A DNA stretch of 64,000 nucleotides from Lentzea xinjiangensis (GCF_900110955.1 NZ_FOFR01000001.1:542410-606409), one strand, 5' to 3'. Positions 1 to 8,860 are shown, numbered from the stretch's first letter. Program-made: numbers and translations. The notes: generated by a model not told the origin, from the letters alone.

Positions 1-3000
1 TCTTCCACGCCCGCCGCGAGGGCCGCAGCCTGCTGCTGCCCTACAACGTGATCCGCAAGGAGGTCGCGACACCGCTGGTGTGCCACGGCTACTCGCTCTT
101 CGCCGACGGCACGCTGGTGATCTTCCGGGAGACCGGCTCCGAGGCCGTGCGCGTCCACCCGATGCAGGTGTGGCGCACGCCGTTCCTCGCCGACGAGGTG
201 CTGCCGGAGCAGGCCGGTCCGCTCGCCCGCATCGGCAACGCCGAGCTCGTGCGCGGCATCTCGGACTGCCTGTCCATCACCAGGACGGTCGCCGGGACGA
301 CGCCGAGCACGCCGGTGTTCGAGAGCCTGATCGCGTTGTGCACCAGGGTGGTCGACGGCGTGCACTGGCTCGACGAGCTGGGGCTCAAGCAGGACGTCCA
401 GGCCATCCGGGCCACCGCCGAGCAGGTGCTGGACGAGTTCGAGGCAGTGCGCGCGCTCACCGAGCACGCCGCCGGGCAGCTCGGCCAGGCCGCGGAGAAG
501 CTCGCCTCGCTCATCAGGCTCGCCAGGTCGGCCGCACCGCGCAGCGCCGACGAGTGGGTGCGGCTGCTGGCCGACCTGCGTTCCGCCCAGGGCCGCCTGA
601 TCACCCTGAGGGATCTGAGGTACGTCGACCTGGAGGAGATCGACCGGCGGGAGGCCGAGCTGGTCGAGGAGCTCGGCGCGGCCGCGCGCAGAGCCGTCGA
701 GTTCCTCAGCGCTGAGGGCGCGTTCTCCGCCTACCACGAGGAGATCGAGCAGATCGCCGCCGCGGAACTGAGGACCGCGGCGGAGGCGGAGCCGTTGCGC
801 GAACGCCTCGCGCGGCAGCAGGCCGGGCTGGAGGTGCTGACCGAGGTGGTCAGCACGCTCGACGCCGCCGACACGACCACCCGCACGGCGATCCTCGCGA
901 GCATCGGCGAGGTGCTGGCCGCGGTCAACCGTGCACGGGCCGCTGTGGACGGTCGTCGCGCGCTGCTCGCGAACGCCGAGGGCCGCGCCGAGTTCGCCGC
1001 CGAGTTCGCGTTGCTGGGCCAGGCCATCACCGGCGCGCTGTCGGTCGCGGACACCCCGCAGCGCTGTGCCGACCAGCTCGGCCGGCTGTTGCTGCAACTG
1101 GAGAACCTGGAGTCGCGGTTCGGGGAGTTCGACGACTTCCTCGCGCAGGTGGACGCCAAGCGCACGGACGTCTACGAGGCGTTCTCGGCGCGCAAGCAGA
1201 CCCTGCTCGACGAGCGGGCGCGCAAGGCCGACCGGCTGGTGCAGTCGGCGGAACGGGTGCTCGGCACGATCCGCCGCCGCGTCGGCAAGCTCACCTCGAC
1301 CGACGAGATCAACACCTACTTCGCCGGCGACCCGATGGTCGCCAAGGTCCGCACCGTCGCCGGGCAGCTCCGCGAGCTCGGCGACGTGCGGGCGGACGAG
1401 CTCGACGCGGGTCTGCGCGATGCCCGGCAGGAGGGAGGCCGGGCACTGCGCGACCGGGCCGATCTGTACGACGGCGCGTCGATCGTGCTCGGTCGTCACC
1501 GCTTCCCGGTGACGACCGAGCCGGTGGACCTCACGCTGGTGCCGCGCGACGGCCGGATGTTCTACGCGGTGACGGGCACCGACTACCGCGGTGAGGTCAC
1601 CGATCCGGCGTTCGCCGCGACGAAGCCGTTCTGGGACCAACTCCTGGTCTCCGAGACGCAGGACGTCTACCGGTCGGAGCACCTCGCCGGCTGCCTGCTC
1701 GCCGAGGGCCGCGCGGACGTCGCGGACGCCGCGGCCGAGCGGTACGACGAGGGCTACGAGAGGGGCGTCCACGACCACGACGCCGAGAAGATCCTCGCCG
1801 TCCTGCTCCGGCTGCACGCCGGAGCCGGGTTGCTGAGGTACCCGCCGGCGGCACGGGCCGCGGCGCAGATCTTCTGGTCGGAGCAGCCGGAGGAGCGGCG
1901 GGCGGTGTGGGCGCGCAAGGCCGAGTCGCTCGCCCGTGCCCGCACGATCTTCGGGGGAACCCACGGGATCGCGGAGCTGACCGCGCAGTTCGGCATCGAC
2001 GACCTGGCCGCGGAGTACCTGTTCGAGGAACTGGCCTGCGAGCCCAGGGGCTTCGTCACGAGCAAGGCCGCCCGCGCGGTGATCGACAGGTTCCACGCGG
2101 TCGTGGCGGAGGACCTGCGCGACCGCGACCTCATCGAGGCGTGGCTGCGGGCGTTCCTCGGCGAGGAGGACTGCCCGGAGTTCCCCGAGGTCGTCGCGGT
2201 CCTGCTCACCGACCTGCCGCGCTACGACTCGAGCGCCGCGCTGACCGGGACCGCCACGGGCCTGCTCGGCACGCACCCCAGGATCGAGAACCGGACGATG
2301 CAGGTGCGCCTGGACGAGACCCTCACCAGGCTCAGGAGGTTCGCCACCGAGCAGGTGCCCGCGTTCCGCGCCTACCAGCGCCGGCGCGACGAGCTGCTGG
2401 CCGCGGAACGCCGCAGGCTCCGGCTCGACGACTATCGGCCCGCGGTGCTGAACACGTTCGTGCGCAACAGGTTGCTCAACGAGGTCTACCTGCCGTTGAT
2501 CGGCGACAACCTCGCGAAGCAGCTCGGCGACGGCACCGGCCTGCTGATGCTGATCTCCCCGCCCGGCTACGGCAAGACGACGCTGATGGAGTACGTCGCG
2601 AACCGGCTGGGCATGGTGTTCGTCAAGGTCAACGGTCCGGCGCTGGGCACCGGCGTCACCTCGCTCGACCCGCAGGAGGCCCCGAATGCCACCGCCCGCC
2701 AGGAGGTCGAGCGGATCAACTTCGCGTTCGCCCTGGGCAGCAACGTTCTGCTGCACCTCGACGACATCCAGCACACATCACCTGAGCTGCTGCAGAAGTT
2801 CATCTCGCTGTGCGACGCACAACGACGCGTTGACGGGGTCTGGGACGGCGAGGCACGCACGTTCGACCTGCGGGGCAAGCGCTTCGCGGTGTCGATGGCG
2901 GGCAACCCGTACACCGGCACCGGCCGCGCGTTCCGCGTCCCGGACATGCTGGCGAACCGCGCGGACGTGTGGAACCTCGGTGACGTGCTGTCCGGTCGCG

Positions 3001-3419
3001 AGGACCTCTTCGCGTTGAGCTACCTGGAGAACGCGTCCGGCTCGAACCCGACCCTCAACGGCGTCGACGTGGAACCGTTGGTGCGCCTGGCGAACGGCGA
3101 GAACGTGCGCCACGGGCACCAGGGCGCCGAGCTGGAGCGGATGCTGTCCGTGGTCGGCAAGCTGCGGCGGATCCAGGAGGTCGTGCTGGAGGTCAACCGG
3201 CACTACATCGCGTCGGCGGCGAGCGGCGGCTCGTTCCTGTTGCAGGGCAGCTACCGCAACATGAACCGGATGGCGGCGAGGGTCGTGCCGGCGATGAACG
3301 ACGACGAGGTCGAGGCGTTGATCGACGACCACTACCTCGGCGAGGCCCAGCTGCTCGGCGCGCTGGCGGAGGCGAACCTCGGCACGCTGCGGGAGCTGAA
3401 GGCCCGCTCGCGCGCCTGA
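1..3419 (+). CDS. Large AAA+ ATPase with coiled-coil N-terminal part (DNA-repair-ATPase type), 5' end cut by the window
   Basis: The reading frame is open from base 3, so the GTG at 48 is internal and the true start lies upstream. More than 1120 codons are present. The first 550 residues (numbered from base 48) are rich in Glu, Arg, Leu and Ala with heptad-like spacing, suggesting coiled coil. An AAA module follows: Walker A PPGYGKTTL near residue 838, Walker B VLLHLDDIQ near 905, and a sensor-1-like VSMAGNPYTG about 60 residues later. Long actinobacterial proteins of this build are usually annotated as DNA repair ATPases, but that function is not shown by the sequence. The stop lies at 3417-3419 and the next gene converges. 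Confidence 0.75.
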   Translation, partial: FHARREGRSLLLPYNVIRKEVATPLVCHGYSLFADGTLVIFRETGSEAVRVHPMQVWRTPFLADEVLPEQAGPLARIGNAELVRGISDCLSITRTVAGTTPSTPVFESLIALCTRVVDGVHWLDELGLKQDVQAIRATAEQVLDEFEAVRALTEHAAGQLGQAAEKLASLIRLARSAAPRSADEWVRLLADLRSAQGRLITLRDLRYVDLEEIDRREAELVEELGAAARRAVEFLSAEGAFSAYHEEIEQIAAAELRTAAEAEPLRERLARQQAGLEVLTEVVSTLDAADTTTRTAILASIGEVLAAVNRARAAVDGRRALLANAEGRAEFAAEFALLGQAITGALSVADTPQRCADQLGRLLLQLENLESRFGEFDDFLAQVDAKRTDVYEAFSARKQTLLDERARKADRLVQSAERVLGTIRRRVGKLTSTDEINTYFAGDPMVAKVRTVAGQLRELGDVRADELDAGLRDARQEGGRALRDRADLYDGASIVLGRHRFPVTTEPVDLTLVPRDGRMFYAVTGTDYRGEVTDPAFAATKPFWDQLLVSETQDVYRSEHLAGCLLAEGRADVADAAAERYDEGYERGVHDHDAEKILAVLLRLHAGAGLLRYPPAARAAAQIFWSEQPEERRAVWARKAESLARARTIFGGTHGIAELTAQFGIDDLAAEYLFEELACEPRGFVTSKAARAVIDRFHAVVAEDLRDRDLIEAWLRAFLGEEDCPEFPEVVAVLLTDLPRYDSSAALTGTATGLLGTHPRIENRTMQVRLDETLTRLRRFATEQVPAFRAYQRRRDELLAAERRRLRLDDYRPAVLNTFVRNRLLNEVYLPLIGDNLAKQLGDGTGLLMLISPPGYGKTTLMEYVANRLGMVFVKVNGPALGTGVTSLDPQEAPNATARQEVERINFAFALGSNVLLHLDDIQHTSPELLQKFISLCDAQRRVDGVWDGEARTFDLRGKRFAVSMAGNPYTGTGRAFRVPDMLANRADVWNLGDVLSGREDLFALSYLENASGSNPTLNGVDVEPLVRLANGENVRHGHQGAELERMLSVVGKLRRIQEVVLEVNRHYIASAASGGSFLLQGSYRNMNRMAARVVPAMNDDEVEALIDDHYLGEAQLLGALAEANLGTLRELKARSRA

Positions 3420-3423
3420 TCCG

Positions 3424-3936
3424 CTAGTCGTCGCAGGCCAGCTCGAACCCGTCCCGGCCACGGCCGTCCTTGCCGCGCGCTTCGGCCTGGGGCGGGCTGC
3501 TCTTCAGGAAGTCGCAGAACGCCTTGGCGTCGAGCGGCCACTCCAGGCACCGGTCGAAGCCCTGGTCCTTGACGAGCTTCCGGTCGCAGCGCAGCAGGTC
3601 GAACAGGCTGGGTGGCCGCGGCTTCGCCGGCGGCGCCGCGGACGTCGGGTCGGGCTTCTGACGTGGAAGTGACTGCGCGACCACGGTCGGTGACGGTGGC
3701 GGTGGCAGCGGCGGTGGCGGAGGAGGCGGTGGCGAAGGCGGCAACAGCGCGGAACCGACGGCGGAGACGGTCGTCGTGGCGGTCGCGGTGACGACCTCGG
3801 GCGAGGGGGGCGGCGGGGCGACCAGGCGGATGTCCACCGGCTTGTCCGGCGGTGCCGCGAACAGCCCGGCGATCAAGGCCGCGCCCGTCACCGCCACCGC
3901 GACCGTGCCGTAGCCGCGGCGTCTGCCACCAGTCAT
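3424..3936 (-). CDS. Small membrane-anchored, proline-rich extracytoplasmic protein of unknown function
   Basis: The 170-aa protein has an Arg-rich N terminus, one hydrophobic segment (about residues 11-28, VAVAVTGAALIAGLFAAP) and a long Pro/Thr/Ser linker with poly-Pro at about 69-81. A small C-terminal domain of about 60 residues contains four Cys (LLRCDRK, DRCLEW, AFCDFL, ELACDD), probably two disulfides outside the membrane. The codons have the GC-rich third positions normal for the region. It converges on the AAA ATPase gene with a 4-base gap. I do not recognise a named domain. Confidence 0.6.
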   Translation of the reverse strand: MTGGRRRGYGTVAVAVTGAALIAGLFAAPPDKPVDIRLVAPPPPSPEVVTATATTTVSAVGSALLPPSPPPPPPPPLPPPPSPTVVAQSLPRQKPDPTSAAPPAKPRPPSLFDLLRCDRKLVKDQGFDRCLEWPLDAKAFCDFLKSSPPQAEARGKDGRGRDGFELACDD

Positions 3937-4020
3937 CGCTTCCGCTCCCCAGGTCGGCCTGCCGGTCGCCGCCGTCCCCGTGGAATCGTTTCACCCGCTA
4001 ACGGTGTTACGTGCTCGGCC

Positions 4021-4440
4021 TCACCCCGTCCGGTCCGGACCCGCGCCGGTGAGGGACACGCGCAGGATGACGCGCTGCTCGCGCTGCATCGCGGCCCGGT
4101 ACTCGTCCCAGTCGTCGTGCTCGCCGGAGATGGTCCGGTAGTACTTGACCAGCAGGTCCATCGCCTCGGGCAACGGCACGACCGTCGCCGTTCCGCTGAT
4201 TTGGATCCATCGGCCGAAGAAGCTGTCCGGCAGCACGCAGAGCCAGACGTTCGGGTCGCGTTGGACCTGCTTCGTCTTGTACGCCGTCGCTCGCGTGGAG
4301 ACGAGCACGTCGCCGTTGTCGTCCAATGCGACGAGCACCGGCGACATGGCCGGTGTGCCGTCCGACTTCAACGCGCAGAAGACCGCTCGGTGCTGGCTGC
4401 GGAGCACGTCCCGTGCCTGGTCCAGTTCCATGGCCTTCAT
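4021..4440 (-). CDS. PPOX-class flavin/F420-dependent split-barrel oxidoreductase
   Basis: The small protein (139 aa from the ATG at 4440) has the pyridoxamine-5-phosphate-oxidase-like split-barrel pattern: RAVFCALKSDGTPAMSPVLV, then DVLVSTRATAYKTKQVQRDP, then an ISGTATVV strand. Actinobacterial members of this family usually bind F420 or FMN and reduce small molecules; the substrate cannot be read from the sequence. The frame extends to an ATG at 4467 that overlaps the start of the divergent neighbour. MKAMELDQ at 4440 or MELDQ at 4431 fits family length better. Confidence 0.75.
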   Translation of the reverse strand: MKAMELDQARDVLRSQHRAVFCALKSDGTPAMSPVLVALDDNGDVLVSTRATAYKTKQVQRDPNVWLCVLPDSFFGRWIQISGTATVVPLPEAMDLLVKYYRTISGEHDDWDEYRAAMQREQRVILRVSLTGAGPDRTG

Positions 4441-4465
4441 CTTCGCGAGGCGGGACGATGTCCGC

Positions 4466-5278
4466 ATGCTCGATCCGAACTCCGTGAGCTGGCAGATGCA
4501 CGCCGATCCGACGATGTGGATCGCCGGGATCGCGAGTCTCTACCTCCAGGCACTGCACCCCAAGGCCGTCGCCGGGGTCGTGCAGAACTCGAACTTCCAG
4601 GCGGACCCGCCGGGCAGGCTGAAGCGGACGGCGGACTTCGTCGGGCTCGGCGTCTACGGCACCGACGAGGAGATCGCGCGGGCGGCGGCACGGGTGCGCG
4701 CGACCCACCGGAGCCTGCGCGGTGTCGTCGACGGCAGAACGTTCCGCGTCGACGAGCCCGAGCTGCTGCTGTGGGTGCATTGCTCGGAGGTTTACTGCTT
4801 CGAAACAGTTCTCGACCGGGCGGGGTACGGACTGTCGGACCGGCAGAAGGACCTCTACTACGCGGAGCAGAGGTTCGCCGCCAGTTTGGTCGGGCTCCAC
4901 CCGGACGAAGTGCCGGGATCGCGGCGCGAGATGGCGGGCTACTTCGAACGGACGCGTCCGGATCTGCGTCGGACAGCCGATTCCGACGTGATCTACGACT
5001 TCTTGCACGGCCCGCCTGTCAGGGGTCCGCTGCGCCACGGCCTGCCGCTGTACCGGGTGCTGGTGGGCCACCTGGCGTACTCGGTGTTGCCCGGTTGGGC
5101 CCTCGAACTGCACGGCCGTGCGCCGTACGCGCACGCCGACCGTTGGCTGCGGATCATGCGCCGAGCTGCGCTTCTGGTGCCTGGGAAGATCAGGCGGCTG
5201 GCCCCTCCAGGACACCTCAGGCGTGCGATCGAACGGGAGGGCCGACAGGTGACACCCAGCCGGACGAAGCTGCCGTAG
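4466..5278 (+). CDS. Oxygenase MpaB family protein (DUF2236)
   Basis: The 270-aa protein begins MLDPNSVSWQMHADPTMW and continues ALHPKAVAGVVQNS, the characteristic start of DUF2236 / latex-clearing / MpaB-type haem proteins. HADP and ALHP supply conserved His. WVHCSEVYCFETVL and the later HGLPLYRVLVGHLAY are also typical. Family members are b-type haem oxygenases or peroxygenases; the substrate is unknown. The ATG at 4466 sits within GCATGC, whose other strand carries the longest possible start of the PPOX gene, so the two genes are divergent and nearly back to back. Confidence 0.75.
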   Translation: MLDPNSVSWQMHADPTMWIAGIASLYLQALHPKAVAGVVQNSNFQADPPGRLKRTADFVGLGVYGTDEEIARAAARVRATHRSLRGVVDGRTFRVDEPELLLWVHCSEVYCFETVLDRAGYGLSDRQKDLYYAEQRFAASLVGLHPDEVPGSRREMAGYFERTRPDLRRTADSDVIYDFLHGPPVRGPLRHGLPLYRVLVGHLAYSVLPGWALELHGRAPYAHADRWLRIMRRAALLVPGKIRRLAPPGHLRRAIEREGRQVTPSRTKLP

Positions 5279-5357
5279 TTGTCGCACATCACAGTTGATT
5301 ATGGCCGCAGGTCCGTAGCATTGCGCACGAATCCACACCACCCCCGGAAGGTCTGTC

Positions 5358-6176
5358 GTGATCCGTCGTGCCGCGCTCCTGACCGCCGTAGCGGTGTTCG
5401 CCACCGCCTGCGGGAGCGGTGACACCAGTTCAGTCATCGGACGTGCTGACTCCGGAAAGCTGACCATCGGTATCCGCTACGACCAGCCGGGGCTGAGCCA
5501 GCGGCGGCTCGACGGCCGTTTCGTCGGCTTCGACGTCGACGTCGCCAAGTACGTGGCGAACGAGCTCGGCGTGGAGGAGAAGGGCATCACCTTCAAGGAG
5601 GCGCGCGGCGCGGTCCGCGAGCAGATGCTCGAGAACGGTGAGGCCGACCTGATCGTCGCCACCTACTCGATCACCGACGCCCGCAAGGAGAAGGTCGCCT
5701 TCGCCGGCCCGTACTTCGAGACGGGCCAGGGCCTCCTGGTCCGCTACACCGAGCAGACCATCCAGGGCCCCGAGACGCTGAACGGCCGCAAGCTGTGCTC
5801 CGTCAAGGGTTCCACCTCCGCGCAGAAGGTGAAGACGGACTACGCCCAGGGCGTGCAGATCGTCGAGTACGGCCAGTACTCCGACTGCGTAATCGCCCTG
5901 ATGGCGGGCAACGTCGACGCCGTCACCACCGACGAGGTCATCCTGGCCGGGTTCGCCGCCGAGAACCCCGAGCTGCTCAAGCTCGTCGGCAAGCCGTTCT
6001 CCAAGGAGCGCTACGGGATCGGCATGCCGAAGGGGGACGCGAAGTCCCGCGACGCCGTGAACGAGGCCATCGAGAAGATGATTTCGAGCGGTGAGTGGAA
6101 GCGGGCGCTGGAACGCAACATCGGCCCGTCGGGCTACGAGATCCCAGCGCCGCCGCAGATCACGGAGAAGAGCTAG
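5358..6176 (+). CDS. Glutamate-type ABC transporter substrate-binding lipoprotein
   Basis: GTG start at 5358 follows GGAAG by 7-8 bases. The 272-aa protein has a lipoprotein signal (AVAVFATAC, Cys about residue 20) and then an SBP_bac_3 domain: KLTIGIRYDQPGL, GFDVDVAKYVANELG, ATYSITDARKEKVAFAGPYF, and KLCSVKGSTSAQKV in lobe 2. The pattern matches GluB-type glutamate/aspartate binders of actinobacteria. No permease or ATPase gene lies next to it, so it must work with components encoded elsewhere or act as a sensor. Its TAG stop shares the sequence CTAG with the stop of the convergent gene. Confidence 0.85.
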   Translation: MIRRAALLTAVAVFATACGSGDTSSVIGRADSGKLTIGIRYDQPGLSQRRLDGRFVGFDVDVAKYVANELGVEEKGITFKEARGAVREQMLENGEADLIVATYSITDARKEKVAFAGPYFETGQGLLVRYTEQTIQGPETLNGRKLCSVKGSTSAQKVKTDYAQGVQIVEYGQYSDCVIALMAGNVDAVTTDEVILAGFAAENPELLKLVGKPFSKERYGIGMPKGDAKSRDAVNEAIEKMISSGEWKRALERNIGPSGYEIPAPPQITEKS

Positions 6177-7318
6177 GGCGTCACGGCCGACTTCGAGGTC
6201 CAGGTGGCCCAGTCGATCGCCCAGTCGTGGTAGTCGCCGTCCGCCGGGCCGAGCCGCACCGACGAGTTCAGCACCTCGACCGGGTCACCGATCATCGTGA
6301 GGTCGTAGAACGTCTTGGCGTTGGCCGGTGACAGGTTCGCGCAGCCGTGCGAGACGTTCTCCCTGCCCTGCGAGGCCATCGAGTTCGCGTACTCGTGCAC
6401 GAACTCGCCGTTGTCGGAAATCAGCACGGCCCACGTGACCGGGACGTCCTTGTAGCCGAACGCCGCGTTGGTCATGGTGCGGCTGGCTTCCTTCTGCATC
6501 ACCACGTGCGTGCCGGAGCGGGTGACCCGGCGGGGGTCGCTGTCGAGCCCGTAGGACGCCGGGAAGTCGTGCAACTGCACGCCGTCGCGGTAGACGACGA
6601 ACCGGTGCGACTGCGTGTCCGCCTTCACGACCAGCGCCCTGTCGGCGATCTTGAACCGCACGTGCAGGTCACCGGCACCGTAGGCGCCGCCTCCGAACGG
6701 CACGCCGTAGACGTCCACGTCGACGGACACCTCGGTGTTCGGCTTGAAGTACTCGCGCGGCCGCCAGTGCGCCTCGGTGTCCGAAAGCCACGCCCACGCG
6801 CCCTCGGTCGGCACGGAGGTCTTCACCGTCATGGCCTTCTGCACGGACGCCTTGTCCTGCACCGGCGCGCTGAACGTCACCTTGATCGGCATCGCGATGC
6901 CGTACGTCTGGTTGTCCCCGACGTTCATCCTCGCGGACGTGAGCCGCTGCGGCTTGAGCGTGCGGAACGATCCGTTGACCGGGACCTCCGCGCCGTCCTC
7001 GCCCCTGGCCGACCCGGACCACCTGTAGACCTTGTCGTAGCCCAGGTCCTCGGTGGCGACCCACCTGTCGCCGCTCAGCTCCCCCTTGACGACCTTGCCG
7101 TCCGCGCCCGTGAGCGCGACGGCGGTCAGCGACCCCCCGGTCATCCCCACCTGGAACGGCCCGGACGGGCTGACGCCCTCCCCCGAAGCCGGCGTCACGG
7201 TGAGCGATGCCTTCGCCTTCTCCTGCGACACCGGCGCGGCCGGCCCCGACGGCGCGTCGGGAGCGGCGCCGCAAGCGGTCGACACCAGCAGCAAAGCCAA
7301 AATCAGTGGCCGGAACAC
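6173..7318 (-). CDS. Lipoprotein L,D-transpeptidase (Ig-like domains plus YkuD catalytic domain)
   Basis: A GTG at 7318 is preferred over the far upstream ATG because GGGGAG lies 5-6 bases before it and the protein then starts directly with a signal peptide (FRPLILALLLVSTAC, lipid Cys16). Length is 381 aa. Two beta-rich Ig-like modules (about 40-250) precede a YkuD domain with the catalytic SHGCANL motif (Cys326). A Trp-rich C-terminal tail follows (HDWAIDWATW), as in mycobacterial LdtMt2/LdtMt5. The enzyme makes 3-3 cross-links in peptidoglycan outside the membrane. A paralogue lies at 43442-44581. Confidence 0.9.
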   Translation of the reverse strand: MFRPLILALLLVSTACGAAPDAPSGPAAPVSQEKAKASLTVTPASGEGVSPSGPFQVGMTGGSLTAVALTGADGKVVKGELSGDRWVATEDLGYDKVYRWSGSARGEDGAEVPVNGSFRTLKPQRLTSARMNVGDNQTYGIAMPIKVTFSAPVQDKASVQKAMTVKTSVPTEGAWAWLSDTEAHWRPREYFKPNTEVSVDVDVYGVPFGGGAYGAGDLHVRFKIADRALVVKADTQSHRFVVYRDGVQLHDFPASYGLDSDPRRVTRSGTHVVMQKEASRTMTNAAFGYKDVPVTWAVLISDNGEFVHEYANSMASQGRENVSHGCANLSPANAKTFYDLTMIGDPVEVLNSSVRLGPADGDYHDWAIDWATWTSKSAVTP

Positions 7319-7642
7319 ACGCTCTCCCCAAGATCCCCTCGTCCAACGCTGAAGAAGACGCACGAGGTTGCGATGCGTTGCTCGCCGGTTCGCGATCACC
7401 CAGCCGGACCAGCGGGTTTCCTCCTATTGAGGCACTCAACCGGCCAGTAATGAGCTGTAGTGCTATGACGCATCACACGTTAGGCTGACCCGCGCAGGCC
7501 GTGGTTTCTGTGTTCGTGCTCCACACGCTCGCGGAACGACACGCGGGCGTGCTGTGCGCTCTCACCGAGCGAGCTGAACGCCCCCGGGACGGCCGGGGTT
7601 GCACGGTGCAGCCCCAAGCTTTCCTGCGATGGAGGCAGGTAC
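7319..7642. other. Divergent promoter region and long cold-shock leader
   Basis: No gene is supported in these 324 bases. The stretch 7425-7490 is less GC-rich than its surroundings (TTGAGG at 7427, TAATGA at 7448, TTAGGCT near 7481) and is the likely promoter zone for the genes on both sides. The csp start has a clear GGAGG at 7631-7635. A promoter near 7450-7490 would give the csp mRNA a 5' leader of about 150 bases, as in many cold-shock genes. The exact start site is not determinable here. Confidence 0.4.
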
Positions 7643-7846
7643 ATGGCACAGGGCACTGTCAAGTGGTTCAACTCCGAGAAGGGCTTCGGCTTCATCGCCC
7701 AGGACAACGGCGGCGCAGACGTCTTCGTCCACTACTCGGAGATCCAGGGTCAGGGCTTCCGCACCCTGGAGGAGAACCAGCGCGTGGAGTTCGAGGTCGG
7801 CCAGGGCACCAAGGGCCCGCAGGCTCAGAACGTCCGCGCGATCTGA
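7643..7846 (+). CDS. cspA: Cold-shock protein (CspA family)
   Basis: The 67-aa protein is a complete OB-fold cold-shock domain: [15 protein letters not shown] (RNP1) and DVFVHYSEI (RNP2), ending [15 protein letters not shown] lies 7 bases before the ATG. It is a single-stranded RNA/DNA-binding chaperone expected in the cytoplasm. A 16-bp terminator stem follows 30 bases after the stop, so it is monocistronic. Conventional actinobacterial Csp with nothing odd. Confidence 0.97.
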   Translation: MAQGTVKWFNSEKGFGFIAQDNGGADVFVHYSEIQGQGFRTLEENQRVEFEVGQGTKGPQAQNVRAI

Positions 7847-7875
7847 TCTGATTCGCCGCAATCACGTCGTACGAC

Positions 7876-7913
7876 AGAAGGACCCCCTGCCGGGCACGGC
7901 AGGGGGTCCTTCT
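7876..7913 (+). terminator. Intrinsic terminator of the cold-shock gene
   Basis: A perfect 16-bp inverted repeat (7876-7891 with 7898-7913) surrounds a 6-base loop GGGCAC. The 3' arm ends CCTTCTTC, a weak pyrimidine tract. It lies between the csp gene and the convergent RHH gene and could act in both directions. Confidence 0.85.
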
Positions 7914-7929
7914 TCGTCGGGAGACCGGT

Positions 7930-8235
7930 CTAGTGGCCGCGCTGCCGCGCTTCCCACTCCAGTCGCTGCATGACCCACTCCGTCGCGAGCGCCTGCGGGG
8001 AGGTCTGGCGCTCCGCGGCGAGCTCCTTGAGCTGTTCGTTGGCCATCAGCTGCAGCCGAAGCTGGTACACCTGCGCGCTGCCGAAGCCGGAGGCGGTGGT
8101 CTCGTTGTCCGAGTCCGGGGCCAGGGCAGCCAGGTAAGAGGTCAGCTCCTCGTCGGGCAACGTCTCCTGCGGTTCGCCCGCGGGGCGGTGACGGCCGGAC
8201 TTGGAGCGTCCGAGGGATCCGATAGGCACCGGCAC
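7930..8235 (-). CDS. Small ribbon-helix-helix-like protein of unknown function
   Basis: The 101-aa protein starts with GTG (VPVPIGSLGRSK). Residues about 1-40 are polar and probably disordered. Residues 54-95 read VYQLRLQLMANEQLKELAAE followed by TSPQALATEWVMQRL, a beta strand plus two helices as in CopG/Arc ribbon-helix-helix DNA-binding proteins and antitoxins. No toxin gene is adjacent. The assignment rests on pattern only. Confidence 0.6.
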   Translation of the reverse strand: MPVPIGSLGRSKSGRHRPAGEPQETLPDEELTSYLAALAPDSDNETTASGFGSAQVYQLRLQLMANEQLKELAAERQTSPQALATEWVMQRLEWEARQRGH

Positions 8236-8355
8236 ACGATAACGGCTCGGTCACGGAAGCCAAACCCCTGTGACCCGGCTCACCTGAACGTGTCCGGGCT
8301 CACGTGCTCTACCTGCACAAACGCAACCCGCGAGCATCGCGCCTGGCAGGAGGCC

Positions 8356-8545
8356 GCGAGCGCCGCCCCGAGAGGAGGGGTGCGGACGCTGTCTCGACCG
8401 GCGAAGGGCGTGAGCGCCGCTCCGAGGTGAGGCGGGCGCGAGCGCTGCTGACCGACGGGGTGTGAACGCTGGCCTGATGGGAGAAGGTGCGGAGCCTTGC
8501 CGACAGGCGGGGCGACTTGCCTTGATCAGCGGACCTTGCGAGCCC
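8356..8545. repeat. Degenerate ~27-bp intergenic tandem repeat
   Basis: Units beginning G(C/T)G(A/G)(A/G)CGC(C/T) start at about 8356, 8382, 8410, 8438, 8462, 8489, 8512 and 8529. Spacings are 26, 28, 28, 24, 27, 23 and 17 bases. The best match is between the units at 8356 and 8410 (GAGCGCCGC then CCGAG). Copies decay towards the 3' side. There are no identical spacers, so it is not CRISPR-like. Confidence 0.5.
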
Positions 8546-8622
8546 GGCCCAACGGACAGAAAGACGCCGACGCAACTCCGATGGCAGAACACCGAGCGCC
8601 ACACACAACGGCTGCAACCTAC

Positions 8623-8673
8623 GGGGTCCGGGGGCTTGCCCCCGGCTGGGGTCTGGGGGCTCGGCCCCCGGAG
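8623..8673. repeat. Two tandem GC-hairpin units
   Basis: Two direct copies of a 25-26-base unit (8623-8647 and 8648-8673) each begin GGGGTC and contain a short hairpin. The first pairs CCGGGGGC with GCCCCCGG around TT (8628-8645). The second pairs CTGGGGGC with GCCCCCGG around TCG (8653-8671). Similar GGGGGC/GCCCCC elements are scattered through actinomycete genomes; here they may serve as terminators. Confidence 0.6.
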
Positions 8674-8860
8674 AACACCCGCGGCGTCAGTCGGCGAGGC
8701 GCCAGCCGAGCAGACTGACGCAGAGCTGCGGAGGCCCCCGCGCCAGGGGGAGGAACGCGGGGGCCGGAGGGGATCTCCACAGGCGCTGACCGGGGGTGTG
8801 TCAGCTGTTTGGATTGTTGCACGCGCACAGGCTCGTTGGGGAGTACTCGTAGGGAGATTC

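Larger units (their letters stand above)
8236..8860. other. 625-base intergenic region carrying repeats
   Basis: No credible gene is seen. Several long open frames cross it on both strands, but they lack ribosome-binding sites and family resemblance, and their residues follow the repeat composition. The region holds a degenerate tandem repeat (8356-8545) and two adjacent hairpin units (8623-8673). The final 100 bases before 8861 include the less GC-rich stretch TGTTTGGATTGTTGC. Confidence 0.5.

Noticed and set aside
7930..8235. Toxin-antitoxin system
   Set aside because: The ribbon-helix-helix-like protein could be an antitoxin, but neither neighbour is a plausible toxin.
8356..8545. CRISPR-like array
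   Set aside because: Units are degenerate, spacing varies from 17 to 28, no unique spacers and no cas genes.
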